Assembly: GCA_029204225.1 (NCBI GenBank)
Contig: CM055106.1
Span: 45,741,180-45,805,179 of the forward strand
From: Diphasiastrum complanatum
Taxonomy: Eukaryota > Streptophyta > Lycopodiopsida > Lycopodiales > Lycopodiaceae
Reading direction: 5' to 3'
Length of the DNA stretch: 64,000 bases
Shown here: positions 35,600-46,236 of the stretch, piece after piece
How positions within the stretch are numbered: position 1 is the first letter of the stretch
Layout of the letters: the number at the start of each line of letters is the position of its first letter
Program-made: the position numbers and the translations under genes
Notes under the pieces: model-generated
Databases searched by the model: none
What the model saw: only the letters and a program-made list of their open reading frames with translations
What the model was told of the DNA's origin: nothing

Positions 35600-37280
35600 A
35601 TGTAAGGTATGCTGCAGGTAGATCATCAAACCATGGAGGAATAGTAGAAACGAGTGTATTCAACAAAGCTGGAAGACGAGATAATGCATCAGCAACAGTG
35701 TTAGCACGACCAGGACGATACAATATGGAAAAATTAAAAGACTGTAAAAACTGCAACAAGCGAAATTGACGATCACTAAGGTCACGTTGAGAAAACAGAT
35801 AACGTAAAGACTGGTGATCAGTAATAATGTCCAATGGAACTCGATACAGATAATGACGCCACTTCTTAAGAGCATAGATAATAGCAAGAAGCTCTTTCTC
35901 ATGCACAGAATAACGTTGCTCATAAGAGCAAAGGCGAGGCAACTCATAAGCAATAATATATTGTGATTGGCGAAGTAAAACCCAAACCAACATTACTAGC
36001 ATTAGTCTCAACAAGAAACTTCTGATCAAACTGTGGTAAACAAATAACGGCAGCATCAACAACAGCACGACGAAGAGTATCAAACGCTGACTGACAATCA
36101 GAAGTCCAAAGAAAAGTACTAGACTTCTTCAAAAGTGCATGAATAGGAGCTGCAATAGTGCAAAAATGAGGAACTGGACGACGAAGGTGAGTGGCTAACC
36201 CAAGGAACATACGAACATGATGAATATCAGTTGGTATAGGCCAATCCTGGATGGCCTGAACCTTATGAGGGTCCAGACGAATGTGTCCATTACAAACAAG
36301 AAAACCAAGAAACTCGATCTCAGAAACAACAAAAGAACATTTAGACAACTTAGCAAATAACTGGTGATGTACAAGTAACTGAAATACAGAAGAAAGATGG
36401 GAAACATGCTCAGCAAGAGACTGACTAAAAATAAGAATATCATCAAAATAAACCAAGGCACAATGACCAAGAAGCGGACGCATGACGTTATTCATCACAT
36501 TTTGGAATGTAGGAGGGCCATTAGTAACACCAAAAGGAAGCACACGAAATTCATATAAACCAAGATGAGTACGAAAAGCAGTCTTATTTTCGTCAGAAGG
36601 GTGCATCCTGATTTGGTAATATCCAGAACGAAGGTCTATCTTGGAAAAGATTTTAGAGGTACCGAGCTGGTCAAAGAGGTCATCCATGTGTGGAATAGGG
36701 TACTGATTACGAATAGTCAACTTATTTAAAGCACGATAATCAATACAAAGGCGTTTGGTACCATCTTTCTTACTAACAAGGAGAATAGGGGCACCAAAAG
36801 GGCTGTGACTAGGAAACAAGAGACCCTGATCTAACAAGGCAGTAATATGGAGCTCAAGCTCATCACGCTCAGATCGAGACATACGATAAGGGGGACGGGA
36901 AGGAGGAGCAGAACCAGGACGCAAGTCAATATGATGGTTCACGTCACGTAATGGTGGTAGCGTCGTAGGTTCTGAAAAGACAAAAGCATACTGATGTAAT
37001 AAGTCAGAGATCACCCGAGGAACAGCTGCTGGAGTAGAAACTAGAGGAACTGGTACTGCCCGCTGGACACATAATAAGGCTGCACAATGAGCCTTCGACA
37101 GGCTGTGAATAAACTGCTTCCCAGTAATCAATTGGAAGTCTCCCTGAGAACCAATGCCAACAAGTGAGTGTGTAACTGCATCATGTACAAATGTCAATGT
37201 CTGCTGTGACAAGTCCAGTGTAACGGCTCCAAGAGATGCAAACAAATCAGCACCAAGGATAAGATCATAACGCTCCATAG
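35600..37280 (-). pseudogene. Element D reverse transcriptase and RNase H region
   Basis: This is the best preserved pol block in the window. The RT has the DYRALN motif, the SKIDLRSGYYQIRM palm segment, the LPFGVTNGPPTFQ segment and the FDDIL catalytic loop in the right order and spacing for plant Ty3/gypsy. The connection and RNase H (ITDHQSLRYLF) follow. Upstream on the same strand lies the retropepsin. No chromodomain is present because the element stops before the integrase end. Confidence 0.85.
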
Positions 37281-38863
37281 GAATAATGTAAAGATCTGCC
37301 TTTCCAGATCTCCAATGCGGTATGGTAAACGCTGAAACATCTGAGAACTAGGAAAAGAATGGGAACTGACAACCTCAACTGTGAGAGGTTGTGAAGCAGG
37401 AACATGTGAAGCACGGATCCGACTAGTGATATAACTGCTAATAAAAGAATGAGTGCTGCCCGTATCAACTAAAGCAATATACTCACGACCTGTAATACGT
37501 ACAAGTAACCGAATGGAGCAAGGACCAGGACGCCCTGTCCAAGTAGCATAGGCAAGCTGAGTAGCAGGAAGTAAATCAGTGGAAGGCTCAGAGGATAGGT
37601 CAGGCTCATCAGAAATATGAATGTAGATATCGGAAGCATCTGGAGTAGTGCCCTCATGGTAAGAAAACAGCAGTAGTAGTAGGGAGAGGCTGACGACAAT
37701 CATGGGCAAAATGGTCAGGACTCTTACAACAAAAGCAAAGACGCTTCTGCTGAAGCTCAGCGAACTCTGCAGACATGTAACGTCAGACAAAAGCAGGTCG
37801 AGGAGTCGGAGGACGAGGAGACGAAGGGACAATGGAGAGAGCTGGAACAGAAGGGGCAGGTGTAGGGGTGGACGTAGCGGGAAAAGATGAAGCAGAAGGA
37901 CGGGGTCGGGAGGGTGTAAAGTACTGGCAAGAGACATCGCCTCAACAAGTGTGGGAGGACGGAACGAAGAAATATCATAACGTAAAGCACCACGAAGCCC
38001 AGCAATGTAACGAGAAATAAGCTCAGTGGGCTGTAGATCTGTGAAAAGATAAGAAAGCTCCACAAATTGATCTGTAGAAGAAGCAAGATCACTGGTCTGA
38101 GTGAGACTACGGAATGTATCACGTTGGCGGTCGAGCCACTGAGGATCAATCATAGCATGACGGAGGTCACGACGAAAAGTATGTCATACTTGGAGCCCTT
38201 CCCGATCAGGATCAGCTCTATAAACTCGCCACCACGTGGTGGCGCGTCCATCTAAATGTAAAGCAGCCAACTGGATCTTCTGAGGATCAGTCTTAGAGTA
38301 AATCTAAAAATATGTGTCAAGCTTAGCAAACCAATTCTCTAATAAGTTCTCGTTAGAGGAACCGGAATAGGTAGCAAGCTGTACCCTATCATGAAAGTCT
38401 CGAGCAAAGTGTGGCTCAGGAAATGGGGGACGAGAAAAGAAACCAGGAGGTGGGTTAGGTGGAATGAACGGTCCACCACCAGGCTGACTAGCAGAGGAAG
38501 ATGGAAATCCAAATGGAGGGGGAGTCCCAAATGAAGGAAAAACAGGAGCTTTACCAGGACCATGAGGTTGTAAAGAATCAATCAGTGACTGCATAGTAGC
38601 AAAGCCCGTCATAACGGTATCGAAGTGAAGAACGAGGCCAGAAAGGGTCTCATCCATGCGACGAAACTGATCTGATAAGGTTTCTTGAGTAGTCTCACTC
38701 GGGGTAGGTGAATGTGCCATAATGATAGTGGAAGGAATAGACGAAAACTTGAGAGAGCGGACTCTTGTCGTCACCCCAAATTAGTCTATTAAAACCACTA
38801 TTATCACAACTAAGAAGGACAACAATCAGAAAATGAAAAAAGTGAAAATGAAGGCTGTAAAAA

Positions 38864-39135
38864 TGCGCTGGACAGCCAGGAGGCAAGTGACAAATTGGAG
38901 TATCAAATGGAGTCGGAATCGTGAAATTTGGTTGAGGATGGGCGATGGACAGCCTGCAAACAAGGTGTGAAAAATGGCTGCAAACGGAGACAAAAATGGA
39001 CGAAAGTGACAAGTATGAAGCGGCTGGACAGCCTGCAAACAAAAGTGAAAAGAGGGCTGAAAATGGAAGGAGGAACGGACGAAAGAGATGAGGGAATTGG
39101 GTGCTGGAGAGCCTGCAAACAAGCCGGAAATGGGT
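38864..39135 (-). repeat. Element D leader repeats
   Basis: The words gctggacagcc, gatggacagcctgcaaacaa, ggctggacagcctgcaaacaa and gctggagagcctgcaaacaa recur between primer site and gag. The same core, gcgctggacagcc, is repeated in the leader of element E. Confidence 0.7.
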
Positions 39136-39409
39136 GATAGAGGGTTGGAACTTGGGCGCCGAAAATAATCTGCCCAATTTTTTTTTTTTTCTAGCCGCCA
39201 AATTTAGCGGAAGTACTTCCGCTAACTATCTGCTAAAGCTCCGCCAAGGAAAATGCTTTGATGGGAGCTGGTCCTCGAAACTGTGCTGAATGTTGCTGAA
39301 GCAAAGAGACGAAAGCCCTCAGCAAAGAGAGAAAATCAGCACGGAAAATGGCCACCCAATCAGAAAATCAGATCTGAAATTCAGCAATCAGGAAAGTGCT
39401 CTAATACCA

Positions 39410-39852
39410 AGTTACGAATAGAGCCACAGCTGATCTAGAGCTAAGCTATGAAAGCATCACATAAGCAAGACTTAAGCTATGAAAGCAGCACATAAGCAAG
39501 ACTTAACCCTAGAAAGCAAGAAAGAGAGAGATTAAGGAGACTAAGGAGAGAGATCAATATCATTAGTTGAATAACAAATGACACAGTTTTCCTACTTATA
39601 GCCAAGAGGAAGCCCTTAAAGGAAGCTTCCGGTGGCTAGGAACCAACTGGGAGGGAAAATAGTGCGCCCTCCAAGAAGGCCCCCACTCTCCAGTAATATG
39701 TCCAAATGGCCTAATAATGAATAATAAGGCCAAAGGCCATCCATATAGTCTAAGTGTCACTAATGAATAAAAAAGGGCCCAAGGCCTGCTTATGCATAAA
39801 GTAAAGTAAATGTAAATGGACGTGGCGAATGTAATGAGCCGAGTCCATAACT
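39410..39852 (-). repeat. LTR shared by elements D and E
   Basis: Plus-strand ends are agttacgaat and tccataact, a short inverted repeat with A...T ends. It is 443 bp and matches 44,565-44,911 plus 50,643-50,745 in order (gctgatctagagctaagctatgaaagca, cctactt.tagccaagaggaagccct, ccactctccagtaatatgtcc). It serves as the 5' LTR of D by its primer site, and is also the left (3') boundary of E. Confidence 0.75.
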
Positions 39853-41820
39853 CCAAGATAGTAGAGGATCAGCCCAAAATATAGGGACATCATGCCAAGT
39901 TATCCAAAAAGCCCGAGAAGGTGGAATTGTATCAGCAACGGGAAGCTAATAAGGAAATTGGAAAAGAGATGGACACTCATCGCGAATAGCCGCATCATAC
40001 ACGTAACCATCAACCATATGTGCACACTCAGTGATATAGGTGCCCCAAGAAAAGATAGCAGCATCGGAAGACCATCACCAAGGAGTAGGAACATAAGCAG
40101 GATGACAGGCACGTTGTAATAGCATGGAAAAGCAAGTGATATGCCAATAAACATGGATCATAAAGAGATCATCTTGACAAAGGATAGCTAAAATGGAGAA
40201 ATTTGCACCAGCATGGTCAAAAGCCCAAGGTATCCATAAGGCCCATGAATGAGAAGTAGCAGTGGCACACGGTACCTTCAAGGCCCCTATCACGAGAAGA
40301 GCAGCATGCCAAAAGCTCCAGAAGGTCCAAGAAATAAATGCATCATCTAGAAAAACATGATGCATAAAAACAATAGCAACAAATCTAGAACAGTAGAGGC
40401 CTCAACGGAAAAATTGTAGCCGAAAAACTCATCCAGAAAGACCTCATATGGACATACCAATCCATCATAGGATACACCAAAAACAGATGGAGAATCGGAT
40501 GACCCATCGGAACTGGCCGCAAGTGTAATTCCAAAGTACACACCAGGCGCACAAGTGAGGAATAGAAGAAATGCATTGGAACGAGGAACAGGATCCCCAA
40601 CATCAGTAGCAAGCATTGGATCAATATCCACGTGTAGCTGGGGATGAGTATCAAAGCACATATGAGCAATACCGAAGTATATGGCAGCAACATCCCCAAA
40701 AACTATCCAAGAGAGGAGAAGGAACTCTCTCAAGGTACTCTAATGGTCTTGGAAAACCAAAACAAAGTGGCAACTCAGCATTAGAGACCAAGCGATATGG
40801 AGCAACCTAAAATGACGGGGAATCTGAAGATCACCTGGACAAACAGTAGCTGGAAAGGAGGCAATAACCCAAGCCATCAGGATATGCCAAGCCCGACAAT
40901 GAGCAACAATCCAAGGAACATATAGAGAGCCACATGCATAATCATAGAGATATCCGCACCATAGGTGATCAGTAATATGGAAAAACCAGCACCAATCAAC
41001 AGGTTTAAATGGAAACCAAGCTATACGTAATAACCAGGAATGCCATATATCCATAGCATCGGCATGGACTACAACAAACCTATATGTAGAAACACAAGGA
41101 GACTGAAGGATGCCCGTATACTCATCTAGAAAGATCCCTACACATAAATACCCTAGATAAGTAATAGTGACCATCTGGCAAATATCCTCGGATGGAAAAT
41201 GTGTAACGGTAAGGGCCAAAGGTGCATGAATCATGTAAGGAACCGGAGAAATATCATGAGGCGGTTCACAAACCTCAAGCAGAGATCCATGGAGTAAAGC
41301 GAAAGAAGATACAACCTGATCACCAATAGTGAGGGAACCATCAAATGTGGACCCGTGAAGAACCCCATAGAAATCAGCAGGAACATCGGCCATAACGGAC
41401 TCAAGAGATGGAGATATAGAGACCAATGGAGAAGATATTGCACCAATCACCGAACCAGGAGGGATATCTGAGGTATGCGCAAAAGCAATAGTAGAAATAC
41501 CACCAAGGTATACGGCCTGAATATCAATGAAACCAGGAATGACCACTGAATACAATATATGTGATACAACGCATATAGGCACAAGGCACAGAACAACAAC
41601 CTGTAAATCCAGAGTAGCATCAACCTGAGGAAGAGGACCCACAGATGGTGAAAGTGAAGCAGCAACTGATGTACTCTGAATGGAAAGAAGAGCTGCATCC
41701 TGAGCCTTTGGCAGGCTACGCATAAACTGCTTCCCGGTAACCAAGTGATAGTCACCCTGGGAATCAATACCAGCAAGTGAATGATGCTGACCAGCATGAG
41801 TAAAGGAAAGTGTCTGCTAA
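39853..41820 (-). other. Unassigned coding-like segment of element E
   Basis: This occupies the place of pol. The largest open frame is 40,740-41,744 (334 codons), starting with VTGKQFMRSLPKAQ, which is still like D (ITGKQFIHSLSKAH), then becoming hydrophobic and unlike any pol domain. A DNA word close to actcatctagaaagatcc recurs near 40,345, 40,427, 41,109 and 42,130. I do not recognise it; it could be captured host sequence or diverged filler. Confidence 0.45.
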
Positions 41821-43749
41821 GAGAGATCCACAGCAACAATACCAAGTGAAGAGAACCAGTCTGCACCAAAAATAATGTCATAGGCTTTAGAGAAATGATG
41901 TCGAATCCTGCCTGACCAGAAAAATCACCAATGCGATAATCCAAGCCTTGAATCATCTGAGAACTGGGAAAAGAATGGGAACGAGTAACCTCAACACTAA
42001 GAGGCTGGGAAGCAGGAACAGGTGTAGCACGAATCCTGGTGGAAATGTAACTGCTAATAAATGAATGTGTACTACCTGTATCCACTAAACTGATAAGTTC
42101 TGGCCTAAATATGCATCTAGAAGAACCGAATACTCATCTAGACGGGTATCAACAAAATCAGCTAGTGAGTATACAATAGGACCATCATGAAGTGAATTAC
42201 CGTATGCCATATGGAGATCTACTGGAGTAGCCAAAGCATCTGAAACCGTAGACCCATGAATAATATCGAAATAAGGAGCATAGGTGACAACATCTATAGC
42301 ATGGCGCTTAGGAACACGAGTAGCATCAAAGTACTCAACAACAATATCAAAGCATGGGCAACATCATCAATAGTATCACAGCATGCTATATCAGTATCAA
42401 GGACCATATCAGCTGCAACTTGTATATGTGAATTAGCATCAGTAGGAACCTGTATATGTGACTCTGACTCACTATGGGATACAATGACGAGCTCAGGTAG
42501 ATCAATAACTATCTCAAGTTAATCAGGCAACTCGCTCAAACTGTGTGATATAGGATCCTAAAGGTCAGCGAACTCTGCAGACGTGTAATGTCGGACAAAA
42601 GCAGGTCAAGGGGTCGGAGGACGAGGAGACAAAGGGACAATGCAAGGAGCTGGAACTGAAGGGGCAGGTGTAGGGGTGGACATAGCGGGAAAAGATGAAG
42701 CAGAAGGACGGGGTCGGGAGAAGCGGGAAGGAAGGGTGTCAGAGTACTTGTGCTGTAAAGTACTGGCAAGATACATCGCCTCAACAAGTGTGGGAGGACG
42801 GAAGGAAGAAACATCTTAACGTAAGGCACCACGAAGCCCAGCAATATAACGAGAAATAAGCTCAGTGGCCGGTAGATCTGTGAAAAGATAAGAAAGCCCC
42901 AGTAACTGATTTGTATAAAAAGCAAGTTCACTGGTCTGAGTGAGACTACGGAATGTATCACATTGGCGGTTGAGCCATTGAGGATCAATCATAGCATGAC
43001 GGAGGTCACGACGAAAGGTATGCCATATATGGAGCCCTTCCCGATCAGGATCAGCTCGATAAACTCGCCACCACGTGGCGGCGTGTCCATCTAAGTGTAA
43101 AGCAACCAACTGGATCTTCTGAGGATCAGTTAATAGTTAACAACTCAGAGTCTAGACAGATGTTAAATCCAGCATACTGTGAGATATTCCACCTGTGAAG
43201 CTGAAAATATGTGTCAAGCTTAGCAAACCAATTCTCTAATACGTTCCCGTCAGAGGAACCGGAATAGGTAGCAAGCTGTACCCTATCACGAATGTCTCGA
43301 GCAAAATGTGGCTCAGGAATAGGGGGACGTGGAAAGAAACCAGGAGGTGGGTTAGGTGGAATGAATGGTCCACCACCAGGCTGACTAATAGAAGAAGATG
43401 GAAATCCAAATGGAGGGGGAGTCCCAAATGAAGGAAAGACAGGAGCATTTCCAGGACCATGAGGCTGTAAAATGTGACTGCATAGTAGCAAAGCCGGTCA
43501 TAACTGTATCAAAGCGAAGAATGAGGCCAGAAAGGGTATCATCCATGCGCCGAAACTGATCAGATAAGTTTTCCTGAACAGTTTCACTTGGGGTAGGTGA
43601 ATGTGCCATAATGATAGTGGAAGGAATAGACGAAAACTTAAGGGAGCGGACTCTTGTCGTCACCCCAAATTAGTCTATTAAAACCAATATTATCACAACT
43701 AAGAAAGGGCAGCAATCAACAAATGGAAAAAGTGAAAATTAAATCTGTA

Positions 43750-44540
43750 AAAATGCGCTGGACAGCCAGGAGGGAAATGTCAAATTGGAATATCAAACGG
43801 AGTTGGAATTCCGTGAAATGTGGTTGAGGATGAGCGCTGGAGAGCCTTTTGATAAACTCTGAAAGATGGCTAGAAACGGATAAAATAATAGGTGAAAGTT
43901 AAGTCGGAAGGGCTGGGGCAGCGATGAACAGGCTGCAGGATTTTGGCAATTTGGAATAGCAAACGATTACGGAATTGGGTGATTTTTGGATAAGAGGCTA
44001 AAGAGAGAGAGAGAGAGCTGAAGATCCAAGCTGAAAATGGGTGCTGGGCAACAGCTAGTAAGATCCACAAATGTCCTGCAACATGATGGAAAAACCGCTG
44101 AAAATGGTGATGAAGTAGGGCGCTGGACAGCCTCCAAACAATCAGCAAAATAGACAGCAAATCGGTGGAGAAATCCGTCGAAGATGGCAAGGTAGTAGGG
44201 CGCTGGGCAGTAGCTACCAAAATCCGCACATAACCTGAAAAAAAATGGAGAAACCGCTGAAAATGGTGATGAAGTAGGGCGCTGAGAAGCCTCCAATCAA
44301 GCCACCAAATGGGCAGCAAATCGGTGGAGAAAATTGACGAAAGTGACAAGGTAGTAGGCGCTACCAAACCTAGAAAAATGATGGAAATCTGATGAAAAAA
44401 TCGACGAAAGTGATGGATTAGTAGGGCGTTGGACAGCCTCTACTAAATCTGAAAAAACGATGGAAATCTGATGAAAAAATCGACGAAAGTGATGGGTTAG
44501 TAGGGCGCTGGACAGCCTCTACTAAATCTGAAAAAGTATT
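43750..44540 (-). repeat. Element E leader tandem repeats
   Basis: Units carrying gtagggcgctggacagcc (with variants) recur about eight times. The last units, at 44,411 and 44,490, are near-identical with a 79-bp period (tctgatgaaaaaatcgacg, gcctctactaaatctg). They lie between primer site and gag, as do the shorter repeats in D. Confidence 0.8.
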
Positions 44541-44564
44541 GCACCGGAACGTGCTCTGATGCCA

Positions 44565-44911
44565 AGTTATGAATGGAGCCACAGCTGATCTAGAGCTAAG
44601 CTATGAAAGCATCACATAAGCAAGACTTAAGCTATGAAAGCAGCACATAAGCAAGACTTAGCCCTAGAAAACAGGAAAGAGAGAGATTAAGGAGACTAAA
44701 GAGAGGGATCAATATCATCAGCTGAATAACAAATGACACAGTTTCCCTACTTCTAGCCAAGAGGAAGCCCTAAAAGGAAGCTTCCGGTGGCTAGGGCCCA
44801 ACTGGGAGGGATAATAGTGCGCCCTCCAAAAAGGCCCCCACTCTCCAGTAATATGTCCAAGTGGCCTAATAATGAATAATAAGGCCAAAGGCCAACCATA
44901 TAGTCTAAGGG
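44565..44911 (-). repeat. Element E 5' LTR, left piece
   Basis: It begins agttatgaatggagcc at the primer site and matches 39,410-39,760. It is interrupted by H at a spot that reads tctaagtgtcac in the shared LTR copy. Confidence 0.8.
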
Positions 44912-44912
44912 T

Positions 44913-45567
44913 TGTGAAAAAAGTGGATCTTGAATGGATCCAAACTCCCAAAATACTTGGCTAAGATCTTTGCACAACAAGCTACAAAAGCTAGAAATGG
45001 CAAAGCATCCTAATGCTACCTTTGATATACATGAACTTGACAAAGCATTCAAGAGACAAAAGAAACTAATAAAAGGTACTGATGGCAGCCAAAAACAACA
45101 GCAAACCAGCCCTACAACAACAACCTATCACTTTTGGAAACCTCTTAAGATCATACACAAAAGCTTGAAGACAATACACAAAGCAATGCTCTCAATGGAG
45201 GAAGAAACTGTGACAATGATCTATTGATCTCTCTCAACAATACAATAAGTTTCTCCAACCTGTTCTCCACGAATTTCAGCCTAATATAGGTGAGAGAGAT
45301 GACTCTCTCTCCTCTCTCTAGAACTTAGGACCCAATTTTAGGGCACTAGTAGCCTAAAATAGCCAATTTTGGCCTATATGTCCAAATAACATGATTTTGG
45401 TGTCATTTCGAAGGTCCTGAAGTTTGAGACTTCTTCAGCATGAAATATATACTAAAATAAAAGTATCTAGGCCTCTTTCACACGTGTGAAAGATTAGATC
45501 CAAAACTATGTACAAAAATTGCCAATTTAGGCCTCAAACTAGCTAGGAAATGTTGACAATTTTCACA
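44913..45567 (-). repeat. Element H 3' LTR
   Basis: Plus strand begins tgtgaaaaaagtggatc and ends gacaattttcaca. It aligns over its whole 655 bp with 49,988-50,642. Confidence 0.92.
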
Positions 45568-45582
45568 CTCCCTCTTCAACTT

Positions 45583-46236
45583 AACTTGCTAGTTTTACAA
45601 CACTACTTTGCTCTAACCTAAGAATGATCTCCATCATGATAATAGATCTCTTCTCAAGTGTTCTAATATGTACAATGTGAAGTACAACATAATTGATATA
45701 GATAATAGTGTCCATATAGGATGCTTCACTATTTCTTACATCAATTTTACATAGAATGGTGAACAAGATACATGTAAAAGAACATAGAATCATAATGTAA
45801 GGATTCCTCCTTGTATCCACCTTTGAATTCTCTGTAAAACAACAGCAAACAAGTTGTAAGTGAAAGTAACCAACAAGTGTTTGCATGCCTCCTCCACATT
45901 CCAGTATGCCCATAGTGAATGCACCATGTATCTCCATGAATGAACCTCCATCACCACCTTGCCTTTGTAGATCTCCAATCCATGAAAGCCCTTGAGTGAA
46001 TGAATGCCAAAATGATGTGTTCTCTGTTCCATTTGCATGAGAAAAACCTGAACTTGAAATACTTGAAGTATCTCCACAAGATTTGCATACACCCTTGATC
46101 CTACATTGTCAACAATTTGCCAACACTAGAATGCTAGATCTTGAAATTTGCTCAAAAGTAAACATATTGACCACTTCAATATCTTTCAAGATTTGAATGA
46201 ATGCATGTACTTGATCATAAAAACCAGCAATGGTAA
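45583..46236 (-). other. Element H 3' interior, non-coding by appearance
   Basis: This lies between the long ORF and the 3' LTR. Part of it (to about 45,760) is conserved in the remnant at 19,300-19,510. A minus-strand open stretch at 45,581-45,937 is shared in part with that remnant, but conservation at DNA level does not prove coding. Confidence 0.5.

Larger units (their letters stand above)
35240..39852 (-). mobile_element. Element D: Ty3/gypsy with pol, minus strand
   Basis: Parts from the right: 5' LTR 39,410-39,852; primer site 39,398-39,409 (tggtattagagc on the minus strand); leader with gcctgcaaaca repeats; gag about 37,750-38,775; protease about 37,200-37,510 (DTGSTHSF, LILGADLF); RT about 36,180-37,000 (KRLCIDYRALNKLTIRNQYP, VYFDDILIFS); RNase H about 35,600-36,080 (SVHEKELLAIIYALKKW, GRANTVADALSRL); integrase zinc-binding part to about 35,240. 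The left LTR and integrase core are not seen. It is broken, with roughly half a dozen breaks, but RT is well preserved, so it is not ancient. Confidence 0.9.

Noticed and set aside
43750-44540. CRISPR-like array of repeats and spacers
   Set aside because: Units are long and similar throughout, lie in a retroelement leader, and the genome is eukaryotic.
45581-45937. Conserved small protein in the H 3' region, shared with 19,297-19,524
   Set aside because: DNA similarity alone explains the matching translation; the segment overlaps the polypurine tract region.
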